From positions 25,106,875 through 25,170,874 of the forward strand of contig OZ234495.1 in NCBI GenBank assembly GCA_965153455.1: a stretch of 64,000 nucleotides of DNA, read 5' to 3'. Every line of letters begins with the position of its first letter. Positions within the stretch are counted from its first letter, which is position 1. Shown here one piece after another: positions 1-14,340 of this stretch. The notes under the pieces were generated by a model, which searched no databases, was not told where the DNA came from, and saw nothing but the letters and a program-made list of their open reading frames with translations. Made by a program: the position numbers and the translations under genes. Source of the DNA: Sphagnum compactum. Its lineage: Eukaryota > Bryophyta > Sphagnopsida > Sphagnales.

Positions 1-1012
1 CTTGTTGTCGATCTCTGAAAATTTCAAATGACATTGTCAATGTTGATATTTGCAAATATAGAATGCTTGTTGGTAGACTTCCAAGCTTCCCCATATGAAA
101 GAGTTATGGTTTGTAATTTGTTTTCTTTTTCCTTGTTTGATTCCACTACATTTTTTTGCATGTAAAGATGGCCACCCAATTTAATTATGAATTCCTGCAT
201 GATACTCAAAAATCAAGTTGTTTGTTGTTGAAAAACAAAAAAGTTTGGTTTCTTTGTAGAGCAAGTCTTTTTGCAAATGCATTGAGGATTTTATTTTCAT
301 TTAAAAAAAATTTATTGATAAAAGGATAAAAATCTATACATGTAGCCCATCAACCTTTTGGAAGGGTTTTTCTACAGCATAATACAATACCTATCATCAT
401 CAAGGCTCTCCTGTTTCTTTATTCCTAAAATGGTCTATTGCAATAACAAAAATAACAATCATGGTGTGTGCTAGGGTAGTGTATGCTAATCTACCATTAT
501 TTGGGTTTACCCTCAGGGTATATAGATGAAGAAAGGATACCCTTCCATTTCCAGCCAAATTCTTAGAATAATGTTCAGCAACACTCCAACCACTTGTCCA
601 ACTAAGTTATTGAGGCTAGACTTATGGGTGAAAATTTGGAAATTTTGTACCTAAAATAAAAGGAATACTTTGTTGCAAATTCTTTTCTTTTCCTCTCACA
701 AATTTTTTGAGAAAAAGAAAAAATTTGGGGAAAATTTCAACATATTTGAATATATATATATATTGGGAGCAGTTCTTTTCCCAGTTTGAACAGTTTTATA
801 CAAATGTGTCACCAATTACTGCTAAATCTTTTTGGGATGATAAAAAAACTTCAATTCTTACTTTTCTTTTTCTTTTAATGGTAGGATTTGACCAATCTAA
901 GAGACATAAAGAAAATTGGATTCAAATCATTTGATCTTGACATTTTGAACTTGCCTTTTGAGGGTTATTCACCACACATTCAAATCTTGCATGAGTTTAA
1001 ATTTCAAATTTA
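1..1012. other. AT-rich intergenic DNA, no gene seen
   Basis: No ORF here resembles a known protein and none has coding-like composition. The stretch holds poly-A/T runs and a short TA run near 752-764. I see nothing else that can be supported. Confidence 0.6.
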
Positions 1013-1313
1013 GCAAGCCCACCTTTGCTCAGTATGTGACCCTGCAAATTGAAATTGGATGAAGAAAAGTTAAAACATGCCAGTTTGGCTCAGCAACATG
1101 GTTTTGGCCTAGCATTTTTTCACAGTTTTCTGAGGATCGTAAAAGGCACAGCATAGTCTCACACCTGTCAGAGAAGTGTAGTAAATATGAGCTGACTGAT
1201 ATTCCCTATTTGTGATTGGCCAATCATAATGATTGGTCCAGGTGGTTTGCTATTAGTAGTCTCCCACCTATTTGCAGTCCCAGTCTTAGCTTTATCGGTG
1301 GGGTTGGGAAATT
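1013..1313 (-). repeat. MITE family A, truncated copy (inverted orientation)
   Basis: This segment matches, on the opposite strand, the element at 57717-58048. The shared order of blocks is ATGTGACCCTGCAAA, then GGTTTTGGCC, then a segment with AGTAGTCTCCCACCT and TTTGCAGTCCCAG. The terminal repeat begins just after a TTA. The far end is lost: similarity stops near 1313. The ORFs in both directions across 1168-1456 are by-products of this repeat, not genes. Confidence 0.7.
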
Positions 1314-1484
1314 CATTGATCACCTTGATCATTATAGATACTACTAAATCACTCCCATCTTCTTCTTTTTGTATAAAATTTAATGGTGTCCTTGAAAACA
1401 TTCATGTAAAAATTGTTTTATGTGAGCTGTATTCTATACCATGTCTCCCAAAATAGAACTGCAACTCCTCTCCAATGTATCTAA

Positions 1485-1879
1485 AGGTGCATTCACACTT
1501 GGTGTTAGGGACTCTAGTGTTGAGCCCCTTAACACCATGATAGTCATAAAGGACTTACACTTCCCATAAACATTTCATATTAATCTAACATTCACTTAAC
1601 ATTAAGCTATTGCCCATTTAACATTGGGTACCACCTAGGATGCCACCTAGATTTTCATTTAATACTGACTTAACATTAAGTGTGAATGCACCATTAGGGA
1701 CTCTAGTGTTGAGTCACCTATCACCGTGCTAGTCATTTAGGACTTACACCTACTCACCATGAACATTTTATGTTAAGCTAACATTCACTTAATTTTTAGG
1801 TATCGCCCCATTTAACATTGGGTGCCACCTAGGATGCCACCTAGATTTTCATTTTAACATCAAGTGTGAATGCACCATT
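1485..1879. repeat. MITE family B, two adjacent copies sharing an end
   Basis: The terminal inverted repeat GGTGCATTCACACTT lies at 1486-1500 and its complement AAGTGTGAATGCACC at 1678-1692. A second, similar internal sequence follows and ends with the same complement at about 1862-1876. Both units contain the blocks CACCTAGGATGCCACCTAG and GGACTCTAGTGTTGAG. This looks like one roughly 200-bp element followed by a second copy that lacks its own left end. A third copy lies at 30139-30353. Confidence 0.75.
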
Positions 1880-4800
1880 ACAAGTGAACTAGCATTTAGA
1901 TGGACATCTTGTTATCAATTCTCAAGTTAGATGGCCGCATTCAAGGGAGCTGAAGGTACCAGTTGATAAGGTGCTGCTGGGGGTTCACCCTGACCTTCAT
2001 TTAAAGCCTATCCAACATGTTTCTCGTTTGTACTTGTGTCCATACTTGGATAAGGCTGGTCATTGCATTTTACTTTGTACTTCCCAAGTATATTAGAGTT
2101 ATCCATAAAGTAACCCTGTCTTTGGGCCTACTTTCACCCCCTACCCTCTCTTTCAGCGGTATCCGCAAAGTAAAGACATTTTACTAAATCTCAGTATGAA
2201 ATGCTCCAACTCAGCATTTAATGCACGAGGTTCGGGACTAATTATAGTAGTTGTACAGCTAGGAGCAGTGAAAATATATGTAGCAGCAGTGGAGGCGCTC
2301 AGGAAAAAGGAAAGATAGGATAAAACTCAGTTTACCACGAAAATTGATGGTTTTCATCCCCCATTGAATGCTAATGTACCTTTTTTGCAAGTTTTTCTTA
2401 CTTTATGGGTAACTCTATTATGTGACCCAGCGGCACACCAACCAGTGCACAATCAATACACCATAGCCTAGGGTCAGTTTCCACATTGACAAAATGAATA
2501 ATTATTTTTTTCGAAAACTTAGTTGGTTTTTTAATTTCGAGATTATATATATTTTTTCCATCATCTACTATAATATTGTGATATGAGTAGTGAAATTATT
2601 TAGAATGTAGCTTATGATAATTATAATGATTTTCACCATTTCAACTTCCATATTTTCACAAAATTTCATTTCACTATTTTGAGGATTACCTTAGTACCTT
2701 TACCATTTCGGCATAAACTAAAATATTTTTCGATTCTATTGAACTTTAGAAAATTTACTTATTTTTTATCGAAATTTTAATTGAATCAAAACATTTGACT
2801 GTCAAGTTTGAAGGGTAAACCTTCAAGTTACAAGACTATTCACTCAGTCTAGACTGTTCCACAGCTCCACCAACAGTGTGTATTTTTTTAGAGAAAATAT
2901 AACCATTACTGCCCCAAAATTGCAGAATTAAAAAACCAAGTGCCGAAGTTAATATTTAAAATTTAATTAATTATTCGACAACAAACTGCCGAAATGATAA
3001 AGATAATATGGTATTTAATGACAAAACCCACTTTAGGAAACCCATTATAACTCAGTTGTGAATGAACTGTCCCCAAGTTACCAAGGTTCCAGAACCCTAA
3101 ACCCTAAACCCAACTTATCCAATAAACCCTCTTTCTTACCACTCCCTCACACTACCTAGGTAAACTTCCAATGTAAGTGGGGTAAAGTATCAAAGATAGA
3201 AATGGAAATGATTCCTATGTAGGTAAGTAGGTAAAGAACTTGGTGGGTATTAGTTAGGTAGGTAGATAACTAACCATTGTAGTTAAGCTATGGGACAAGA
3301 ATACAACTGAAAATGGGGGGGTGGGGGGAGAGGAGGCTTTCCCAAAATGTGGGGGCACTTTGTCCTTTATTTTGGGAATGCTCTAACCCTAGGTTTTACC
3401 CTACACTTTGCCAAATTTTAAAAAAACAACCAAAATAGAGCAATTTTGCTTCCTTTTTTTGTTTTCTTAGTTGCATCATGTCCACACACATGCTGCACAC
3501 ACACAAACTCAGCACAATGGCAGCATCAATGAGCCAATAAAATGGAGCCCATTACAATAGCCAAAACTGTTGCCCATTTAAGGGCTGATTTGTAATTAGA
3601 TATAAAGGAGGTAATGTGTATGTGTGTGTGTGTGCCTAGACAGGAATAGCAAATGGCTCATGAGGCTACATAGTAGCTCAATTAGCATGTAGCCCACTAC
3701 ATCCCTATTCTTTCCCATCCATTCCAAGAGAGTGGGATTTGTTGAATTATAAGTTGCTATCATTGAAAGCATGAGTTATTTTGTGACTATCTTTAGTTTT
3801 ACCAACATCATACTAATGGGGATGCCACACCATTTATGGTTGCAAGGAGAGCTTACTTTGAGCAATATTTGTGGCCCATCACCCAAAAATATTGGAACAT
3901 TAGACATTCCCAAAATAGAAAGGATGCTACACCATTTTTTTTGGGGGGAGAGGGGGATTCTTTAAATCTAGGAAGATTATAGATTCCACCTAATTTGGTG
4001 AACCTTTTAACTTGCGCCTTCAAACAAACATCCACTTATCCATCATCATCTAAGGGGCTTAATGTTTGTTAGAGAGTCAATAGTTTACCTTGGAAAGGGT
4101 GACCTCCCAAGAAAAGAGGACCCCCCCCCCCAAAAAGCATTACCCAAGGCATAGGAATGAGATCCTAGGGGGACTCTCTCCCTCCCCACCCCCCTTTTGA
4201 ATAATACGTGACCCACCATAGTGACCAAAAAATCCTCATCATGTCAACCACATTAACCCCTAAATGCCTCATTAGCTAAAAATGGTTTTCTTAATATAAT
4301 CAAATGGATGTGGACAATGGAAATTAGAATTTTGAGATTGCATAGGGTTTTAGGTGAGTGTTCAAATGATCTTGTAAGTGAGGTTTTGATCAAATAAGTG
4401 TATGCATTGGGCCTCTAACTAGTGAACCTAAGTAGCTAAATTCAAGCTTGCACCAATGAAGCCAATAAGAATCATGTTTGGGTTGTAGCCTTGTATGGGG
4501 CTAATTCTAAAAATTCAAGTCGACCACAAAGATGCAGCATTGCATTGGGCTCTCTTTAATTTTGTTGCTTCTTTTCAAAGACCTTCACCTTCGGAAATTT
4601 GCAAGGTTTCATTCTTTTTTCTTTTAAATTTTTTGAATTTAAATTTTTTTAAATCATTATTATTTGAAAAATCGTATTGTAGCTCTGAATTTTTTGGTAT
4701 GAGCCCCTAACTTCGTTTTTCTGTGTCATATTAGGATGCATGCATTAGTGCCATGTTGAAAGTTTGTTTTTAGATGGTGAGCTTCGAATTCAACATTAGC

Positions 4801-5470
4801 GAGGCACCTACCTAGTCCTATATGAATTCAATCTAGCTTTGTTATTTCATCATCCTTTGCTTGATTTTGGCTACAACTTTTTTCGAAGATTGTAACCATG
4901 TGTAAACATCAAATCCAATGATTGGATTTTGTAAATCCCATTTATGGATGAGTAGATCGAACGAGGTATCTAACTAAGGTTTTAAATAGCAATAAAACGG
5001 TGTACAAAAGGGTTAAACTCTTCATGGCGTAAACAATATAAGTATTAAGAGAAGTTTTTGGAATTAGAAAGTTCTAAAAAGCTTAGTTGGCAAAATGCTT
5101 TTACAAGGTTTAATTGAAAGGGAAGATTTGAATTAATCTTCTTCCATGAGGATATTCATGAGGAGGATTGGTGAAGAAAGGATTATTACTACATAGGAGA
5201 TTTTAGAAAGATGGAGAAGATAGGATAAAAGGAACTTGGAAATGGAAACTATTCTGGGATTTTGTTTTTATTTTGTTTTGCGCCAATGTATGTTCATTAT
5301 GTTTGAAGTAATGAAGAACAATAGTGATTATGTTGCATTCTCATCATAATTGTGTATGTAAATAGTAGGATTATTATTGCAGTTAGAAATGTATCAAGTT
5401 TGTATTTCTTTCTATAATATTTTAAATGTAAAGATCGAAATGCAGATTACGTGGAAGGAAGTTCAGTTTA
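1880..5470. other. Intergenic DNA, no gene seen
   Basis: No ORF with recognisable protein similarity. Contents are poly-G/poly-C tracts (near 3316-3327 and 4121-4133), a CA/TG-rich patch near 3484-3640 and a short telomere-type repeat annotated separately. The short ORFs at 3771-3965 and 4495-4710 look like chance openings. Confidence 0.6.
3093..3111. repeat. Short plant telomere-type repeat (AAACCCT)n
   Basis: About two and a half perfect units of the plant telomere heptamer CCCTAAA are present. They are too few for a telomere, so this is an interstitial telomere-like or telo-box motif. It supports a plant origin for the window. Confidence 0.7.
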
Positions 5471-5474
5471 GGAA

Positions 5475-5625
5475 CTACAAAATTTAGTGCTTACTGTATG
5501 GTTTATAGCCATATTTGGCGAAACATTCCTATGGACCATATTTTCTACATCTTTTTATGGAAAATCGTCACTTTGGCTACAACCAAAAAAATCTTCAAAA
5601 AACAAGCAGTCAAGACTACATAGCC
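5475..5625. repeat. Dispersed repeat, related copy at 58921-59075
   Basis: The order of short shared blocks is TGGTTTATA, CCATATTTGGC, ACATCT, a TATGGA/TATGGAAA-like block, and CACTT..GCTAC, followed by an A-rich tail. It recurs in the same order and orientation at 58921-59075. Similarity is moderate by eye. The nature of the repeat is unknown; it may be a short non-autonomous element. Confidence 0.45.
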
Positions 5626-8600
5626 CTTTACTTGAATTTTTGTCTTGTCGTTGGCACTTAGGGGTCAGTTACTTGCATTAGTTATTGGATACTTGAAAAA
5701 AATTGTGAAAACTTCAATAATCGTGAAAACATTGTCCCAATATTTGATGTGTCAAAGCAAATGGGTAATGTTCATGGACATGTGTGCCCTAAATCATATG
5801 GATAATAGTTTGATTTTTGTAACTAGGGATCAACAAATGCCACACAAATCCATGTTTCCTCGTTATTTTAAGATAATTACCTTGATTAATTGACCGACAT
5901 TTATATACAATTTTTTGCACCATTAATGATTTCAATTTTCAATATTTCCCATGGTGGTCAAAAGTTTCCCATGAAAGGTTCTTTATTTGATTTCATATGG
6001 CATTACAAATTTACATTAAATTTTACTTATTGGGACATGTATGGACCACACCATAATCAACGAGGAAAAACAATGTGGATTAATAATTTGACCTTAAATC
6101 CAATCAACATTGCAACTATGCATGATATGGTTTGTTTTCTCACCATGTGAACACACAACTTGTGTTTAGTAAAACATCTCCACAACCAACGTCAAAAAAA
6201 AAAACCCAATAATGACACACTCAACCATTTAACTATTTCTTGCAAATTTAATATTACCTTTTTTTTATTGTTTCCAAGCATTTGTCGTTGGTGTTGACTT
6301 ATTCTTGGTTTTTACAAAAATCATTGAGTTCAGGTCTAATTTTATTTTTTTAAATGAAAGAACCTTTGGTTTCAAGTGTATAAAATAACTTTCAAAAATT
6401 AAAATATGCCGATTTTGGGGGTTTGGTCAACTTTTCGTGATAAACAATTCCAAGTTCAACATGTTCAACCTTAACAAAAACCTCCAATTTTAGGTGTAGG
6501 TCAAGCCTGATTCTAGCTTATTCTTGAGGATGGTTTCAAAATTGATTTCTAAACAATTATGATTTTTTTGGATTTTGGTGTTTTCATAATGTTTCCATAA
6601 ATGCCTATGGTGTTCCCATCAAGTTCCTTTAACATCCCAATGGTTTCTCAAAATTCCCAAAGTGTTTCCCTAACATATTTTCAAGAGTAACAATAGAAAA
6701 CAACATAGGGAATAGTTATGTACCCAACATTATTCTTCACCCACACAAGTTCTATGTGGGCCTCTACTCAAAAAAGAAAACATCACAACACATTTGTGTA
6801 AAGGCTATTTTAGTGTTTCCATTAGAATGGGGGAATTAGACCCTAGTAGAAACATCCTTGCCCATTGCAACAAATGGTTGCCCTACACAAAGCAAAGCAA
6901 TGGAGTGTAGTGTTATTAAAAAAAAACAATGGACCTTGATGTCTTGATTTGCCAATGTCATTAACCAAATAAAACCATGATTATGGATGCAAAGGCCACC
7001 AAAGAACAACTTTGTGATCGAGTTGTTCACCATAAACAAATGCCCAATGCCAATAATTCATAGCTTAGTGATCATTATACCAATTGCAATTAGTATAACA
7101 AGTCTCAAGAGGTAATTTTCCTAACAATTTGAACATTTTGCAAAATAAGAAAGGTTCAAGTTATGCACAAAACCATACCAAATAGACATTGCCTTCCATC
7201 CTTGGATGGCAACATCACAAGGAAAGTTTTCAAGAATATAATTTTTTTGTAAAAGCATTTGGATCACCAAATCAAGGTCATTGGTAAACCTAGTCCTTAG
7301 CTTTGATTTTATGAAGTTTAGAGCATTGAAAGTTCATTCATCCTTGATTGATCCAATCACTTGGATAACGACAACCTTTGCCAACTATATTATTGCGGGG
7401 TGCAATGATTAACAATGTGGCTAGTAATAAATCCCTTCCACAATTGGGTTAGAGGATTAACCAAATGCAAAGGGGCCATGGCAACTCATGAATTGTTCTT
7501 CATCAACAAAACAAAGGTGAATCTTTGCAAATCCAATGCTACAACATCCAACTTGATGGAAGAACTCATTGTTCTTAAGGGCCAATCTTCTAAGGGTACA
7601 ATATAAGGATTTCATGAGAGTATTCAAATGGGGTTCAAACTTGCCTTCTAGATCATCCTATAAGCAATATTGAAGGTAGACCACCCCTAGCACATGCATG
7701 AGTTCTTATGAATGAAATCACATTCCCAACTTGTTAATAAATTGAATAGCAACAACTAACATTTGTTGTTTGACCCCATTCCCAACAACATAAATCTTTT
7801 AGGTCACAAAAGTTATCACCCAATTTCCAAGCTCTTATGCCTTGCCCAAACATGTTGTCCATTAAATTCCATGAGGTCCAAACTTGTAGATCACAATAAA
7901 AGAAGAGAGAGGGGGGGGGGGGGGAAGCCTTACTATACTACTTTAATTCTCCAAACTCCATTTGCCTTTAAAAAAACCAAACAGAGATTACATACGAACA
8001 TTTGTGAGGTTGTTTGAATTAGAGCCATCCACAATTCATTCAACAATCAATAAAATTAAATTTGATACCAATCCTTCAATTTGTATCCATGGACTAAAAT
8101 CCAATTTTGATTTTCCACACTAATCATTAATAGTTATAAATGCAACATATGTAGCAATGTGCATGGTGTCTTTACATGCCTTCAAACCAATTGTGGATGT
8201 AATACGCCATTTCCGAGCCAACAAAATCACTCCAATGTTTCTTTAGGTTTTTTTTTCAACTTCAAAAAACCAAAGAGAGCTTTGAAGCTCTCAAATCAAT
8301 CAAAAGTTTGCCCTTGTTGAGCAACAAAAAAATTGGATGAACTTTCTTTTGTGCTTTTAAACAATAGTTGTTCCATGATTAAAGGGCACTTCAAAGTTGC
8401 ATACTTTGTTTCATTCCTTGCATGAGCACATTTTGTCTCTCCCCCCCAATTTTCCTCTTCCCAACATGTTTTTCCAATGAGTTTTAGAAGAAATAGTTTC
8501 TCCTTTTGGAAATCTTTGTGCACACTTGATGCATTACATTATAATCAAAATGCCAATATTATTGAAGATAGTTTTTTTCCCAACGCATCTTCACATACCA

Positions 8601-9167
8601 AATCTCTTAGAATTTCTAGTTGACCTCACCTTTAGGCTTTCTAGTCCTACCATGATGTGGAGCAAGTTCAACTTGAATTGCCCTTATAAGAATTACCAAA
8701 GGAGTTGCATCAACAAATTCAGCACCAAGATTATTAGAATCCTTTAAATTTTGATGAAGACCACCATTAGAGCTCTTGACACAATAACACAAACATTGTT
8801 TTATAACACCAATATCATCATTATAACTTAAAACTTAAACAACTTTTAGCAATGAACAATTAGATTTGAAAAACATAAACAATCAATTTTTTTAATTTTG
8901 GAACTTAGAGAATTGAATGTTATCACCCATGAAAGTGATAACAAAAATAATGACATTTAAACAACTAAATACAAAATATTTGTAATTAGAAGTACAATGA
9001 AAATGAATTAAACAATGAAATGATGTAATGAAAATTTATAACTTACCTATTAGCAATTTTCTCTTTTTGCAAAAAAGATGATGACAATGGAATTTTTTTG
9101 TAAACTCTATAGAAAAACAATTATATATATTATCATCATAAATTCAACATGAAATGAATTAATAATG

Positions 9168-9270
9168 AAAATCATGCGAAGTTCATTCATTCATAGGTTT
9201 ATACATTTTACACATGAATATCATGCGTTGAAAACACCTTTGACGCAAGAGTAAATATGTTAACAGATAA
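9168..9270. repeat. Direct repeat, unit 1 (partner at 10148-10250)
   Basis: About 100 bp containing GCGAAGTTC, TTCATTCATA, TACATTTTACACA and AATATCATGC recurs about 980 bp downstream in the same orientation, with perhaps 80-85% identity by eye. This indicates a local duplication or two members of a short dispersed repeat. Confidence 0.6.
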
Positions 9271-10147
9271 AGTATGAACCTATGAATGAACAAATTTTGC
9301 ACGATTTCCATTATTAAGTTGTGACCTACTAAGTTTATGATAATTAATAGTTGTAATGTTTCCCTATTTAAAAGGCATATTCAGAAAGTCATACACATTT
9401 ACATAACCATTGCTTCTAAATCTGTCTTATAATTTGACTTCAGTTGTTGGTTTTTTTTTGGACAACAAATCATTACTACAAAATAAGTCCCCACTCCATT
9501 ATGCATTCCATTATGTAGTAATAAATAAGGTTTTCGAACAAAATCATTACCATACTTTAATCCAACCTCAATTAACACTTAATTATCATGTTGTGTAAAC
9601 CCTTAATATGGTAATCCCTTCATCTTGGAAACTTACCTTCCACAAGAACCATTCATAGACATTTTTTATGTATTTGAAATGCACCTTATACCCATGAATA
9701 TCCCTTTTTAAGAAAGAAGAACATATTATCCCCAATCCTTAATTGTTATAGATGACATCCTCAACATCAAAATTAACATCATGGCCAACATTCTTACCAA
9801 CATCATCATCAACATAATTGTTAACATCATCATGGATGAAATTCATCCATGAACATCCACCTTCATCCATTGTACATTCATAATGTAATTAAAATTGTGC
9901 CCAAGAAAGTTCCTTGAAATATTTTGAGATATATTTTTCAAACTAGGTCCCATAACCTGTATAAATGAAGTATATAAGTATGTTTAAATTCATGAAAACT
10001 TTCACCTTCACTTTAATATTTTTCAATGGATAAAGTTAATGGAATGTAAGGTTGCATTAAGCTATTGCCTTGTCCTAGGCCCTTCATTTCATGAACACCC
10101 CTACCTTGGGGCTTTCATCACAAATTTAACATATGACAAATTATTAA

Positions 10148-10250
10148 TGAAAGTTGTGCGAAGTTCGTTCATTCATAAGTTTGTACATTTTACACACCAA
10201 TATCATGCATCGAAAACACGTTTGACACATAGATAAATGTGTTGACAAAG
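10148..10250. repeat. Direct repeat, unit 2 (partner at 9168-9270)
   Basis: Second member of the pair described at 9168-9270. It keeps the same order of blocks GCGAAGTTC, TTCATTCATAA, TACATTTTACACA and AATATCATGC. Confidence 0.6.
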
Positions 10251-11792
10251 GATAATGAATTGAAAGAGCTTATGGAACATGTACCTACCAAGTTAGATGT
10301 TTTAACAAATAGTACACAAACAAATAAAACCCTGATCCAAATAATACCACCTTTTTTAAGGTTTAAATGTTCACCTTGAACACATGTACATTGCTTACAA
10401 CTTTGGGATGTGTAAACAGTATAAGCCTTATTTGAACTCCAAATCTACAAAAGTGAATCCATAATACTCCACCAACAAAAAATTCATACATTTAGAAGGC
10501 ACATCATCTAGTGGAATTTGTTTTTGGCAAAGGGTAAGGATTTTGAAAAGCAAGCATTTTTCTTTTGTATTTTTTTATTATACCTACAAAAATTTGCCAA
10601 TGTTTTTTGTGATGTAACACCTTCAGAGTGGGTGTTTTAAAAAGAACATCGTTCATTTTAAGTGGGTGTTTATTTTGGGAACACCGAGTGGTTCCTTGGG
10701 CATTAACCTTCACTAATATAACAATTTTTACATTGTCTTCTGAAAGAAAATGAGCCAGTTCATGCATTAATTTATCCAAACTTGACATAGGTGTGACCAT
10801 GTCCAAAAATGGTAGGTGTATGACCAAATGATTATTCAATTGGATTATGGTTTTGAGAGGAAGGTGTGTGGTAGGTTATATACTAACCATTTCAAGAACA
10901 TTGATGTTGTTTTCCATACTTATTTTGTCATATGTGTAGGGTAAAGGCCATGGTTGCGAGCTTTATTATAATAAGGGCCTATTTGAGATGGAGCCAAACG
11001 TGGGCCCAATTTTGGTAAAACCTACACCCAAGGGCTTTACCAAGCTTAAAAACCTAAGCTAATTAAAAACATTTTCCTTACAATATCTAGTGAAATATGC
11101 CCATTGGGTATCACATGAGAATATTAAAAACCAAATCATGTATTTAGAAAAATGAACTGCCTACATAAGTGGGCATTACATTTTTATGAATATATTTCAT
11201 TTTTTGAAATGATTGCTCTTTGTAGCTAAAATTTTCAGCCTATAACATGCCTTCCAACTACATTACAAAAATTGGCACATGTGTTTATGTGTAGAATAAG
11301 GATTGACAATGGGGTTGTTTTGAGAATGAAGGCCCATCACAAGGTGGCAACCTAACGTTGGACACAAATTCCCAAGAAACTCCATTTGAATTCCTTTATT
11401 GGCTTAAAAAACTTATAGATTTATTATTTTTAGATGATTGTGCTTTCACTTGAAAGGACAAGATCATGTTAAAAATTTGTAGAATAATGCAATTTGAGTT
11501 ATTTATGTTCTTCCTCTCTTCAAGATGGTAGCAAATGAGGAACCTCACCAATAAAGTACCATTTTCTATTGAGGCATAAATTTTATTTAGGGTAAGGCAC
11601 TAGGATGAAGACATTACCATAATAAAGGCTTGCATGAAACAAAAGTTAAATGCGGAACTAATTCTAGTAATTTTTAGGAACAATAATGTCAATCATTTCA
11701 TTTTGAAAATAAAATGTAACATTTCGAATCAAAGGACACCCTAATTTAAATGTGGTTCCTATTGGTGTTCCCAATGTCCCAATGCTAATTTT

Positions 11793-11948
11793 CATGTGTT
11801 CTTTAATTTTATCCTATGTGCTTTGTCTTGTGTTCCTTATGTTGTTTACATAGTTTCCATGTGTCCTACACATGTGTTCCTTAATTCTATCCCATGTGCT
11901 TTGCCAAATTATTCTTATATTATTTTGATAGTTCCCATGCACCCACCC
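11793..11948. repeat. Tandem repeat, about 78 bp x 2
   Basis: The block CATGTGTTCTTTAAT..TATCC.ATGTGCTTTG starts at 11793 and again, with a few changes, at 11871. The 67-codon ORFs here simply follow the duplication. Confidence 0.6.
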
Positions 11949-13934
11949 ATGTTGTTTTTGGTAGCCTCACAATCTTTGCTCAATGTCCCAATGGTTTAAC
12001 CTACATAGGTGGGCCAAATGGAAAGAAGATTCCCATTAAAACAGTGTCATTTTTTTTCTTGTGGGTTGTCCAAAGTTTGAAATATTTTATCTTGTGAATT
12101 TTGGATCATGTGAATTTTGAATAATGAATAAATCAATGAAGCCCATGACCAAACAAAAAGGTTATGTGTAAAAAAATAAGGGACACAAAACAAGCTAGTA
12201 GTCAAAGTATGGCCTTGCCTTTTGGGGATGGTCCCACTTGAAGGTTTTACCCATCATAAAACATGAAGCAAACATCATCATGATCATAAACAATTTTTAG
12301 ATGATGAGGTGTAGGGAAAAAATGGGTTCTAACATGCTAGGTTGCACCTAATGGTTGTGCCAAATGTAAATGTAATGTTTAGGGTGTTAAAAAAAAGGTC
12401 CAATCCACACATACATTGTTACATAACACCGAGTTTGAGTGAGTAAATGACATGGTAATAATGTTAACTTGGTATTAGGAGTTGCAGTATACAAAGAATG
12501 AAATCTTAAAAACTTATATGTTTAAAAAAAATTGGAAATGTTATGTAGAACTTAAAAAATAAAGCAATTATCTAAATGTTAGTTATGTTCATCTCCTTCC
12601 AATTGTTTCTTTTTTTTTTCCCATTCCTTGCTCTCCATCTCCTTTCTTGCAAACTCTATGTACAAGCTTAATTGCTACAAGATCAAACTATCTTCCTCAA
12701 TGCAAAGAATGACATTCTATCACAAAGTTCTTACATGAAGATAATGTTATTCAATTATGTTGATATGTGACCTAGATTATGTGTTTTGCATGCAAATTGA
12801 AAAACTCTAATCTATAATGAAAGGGTTGGTCCAATGTAGCCTTCATTTCCAAACCAATGAAGGTTGTGGTCGAGGTCGTTAATTCATTGTAATGAAAATC
12901 ATTTTGAACAATTTCACATTGTTGTCGTATTGTCATAATTTGATGGTGAACAATTGTTCTTCATGAATGTTCACCAAGCAGCATCAATGACTAGTGAACT
13001 ATGACTAGTTGATAAGGAACATAACATCTTCAATCATCTTCCACAAATGACATCAACAACAAGCACCACAAGTGGTGCTTCAAGTAATTTGAACCCTTTA
13101 CTTGCATTGCCCTTTTTCTTGCAATCATTCACAAATTTACCATACACATGATGAAAGAGATTTGAAGAAACACAAGTTCAAGAAAATCATGTATAGAAGT
13201 AAAAAATTGATATGCATGAGGAATGATAAGAAAATTTGATACTCCTTTGCACCAAGGGAAATACTCGTTGTAAATTTTATGAAACATGTGAGATAAAATG
13301 GATTTTTTGGTATCTTATGAAGTAATACAACATTAGAGGAAGATTATATCAACATTCACAATATAGTAATTACACTATAAATATATTCCCATAATCCACT
13401 TTTAAACACCCTATTTACATTTACGTAAATTATAAATGATATTTTTAAAATAAGTTGCACCCAAGGAAATTCACATGACGTTACATACTCACATAGTATA
13501 CTAAATGTTAACAAGACTTGAGGGTTTAGTCATGGGTCCATGTCTAATGGCTCAAATGCAAAGAACAATTGCATGAAATTCAACTAAGGCACCACAAATT
13601 GGTTTTGTAAAAGCCTTTGGCCTCAATAAGTATAATAAGTGAATCAGAAGGACAAAATAAACAATCAATAATGACCAATAATATTGGTCCATTAGAACCA
13701 ACAACATGAAACATGTGTAAATAAAATAAAATTTGTAATAATTAAAAAGGGTGATCAGAAAATAAATGTGAAGTTGAAGCCCATATACACCATTATTTTT
13801 AATTTGAACATCATTACATGTCTTTGTACAAAAAAACAAATTCAAATTGCACTACAAATGTACATAAAATTTGGTGTTGGTGGGAGGAACATACTTTCAA
13901 GTTCTATGATTTCGAATTTTGGTGTTGTTTAGTA

Positions 13935-14340
13935 CGACAAATATAAAGTGCAACGAAATAAAAGATGCAACAACTTGATAACAAAACAAGAAAATAACAG
14001 TTTTTTTCCATGTTACACCAATCATGAAACATTACAAACTACCAAAATGAAACCCTAAAGGCACATGCAACAAAAAGAATGCAAACAAAAAATAGCATGG
14101 AATTGTTGCAAAAGTGACTAAATAAATATAAAGTGAAAATCTTGAGATAGAAAATGCAACAATTTGACAACAAAACATTAAAAAGAGAATTTTTTCAATG
14201 TTGCACCAATGGTGTGAAACACCGCAAACTCACAACATAAAACCTTGTAGACACATGTAACATAGAAATCACAAACATAAAAAAACATAAATCATTGTAC
14301 AAATAACTACAAAATAAACAAAGTGCAAGGAAAAAAGGAT
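13935..14340. repeat. Tandem repeat, about 180-190 bp, two units plus a partial third
   Basis: Units start near 13937, 14117 and 14306. Shared blocks include ATATAAAGTG, ATGCAACAA, TGACAACAAAAC-like, ATGTTACACCAAT/ATGTTGCACCAAT and ACATGCAAC/ACATGTAAC. It is AT-rich. The unit length is in the range of plant satellites, but only two and a fraction copies are present. Confidence 0.65.

Larger units (their letters stand above)
5626..13934. other. Long AT-rich intergenic region, no supported gene
   Basis: Several ORFs of 60-111 codons occur (for example 5645-5893, 5890-6150, 10504-10839). None shows a domain I recognise, and none is flanked by convincing exons. The 5640-6150 and 7000-8530 stretches could be badly decayed transposon sequence, but I could not find an anchor motif. 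Two internal repeats are annotated separately. Confidence 0.5.

Noticed and set aside
10504-10839. 111-codon minus-strand ORF as a gene
   Set aside because: No recognisable domain, no exon context, and it sits in AT-rich repeat-laden DNA; a chance opening cannot be excluded.
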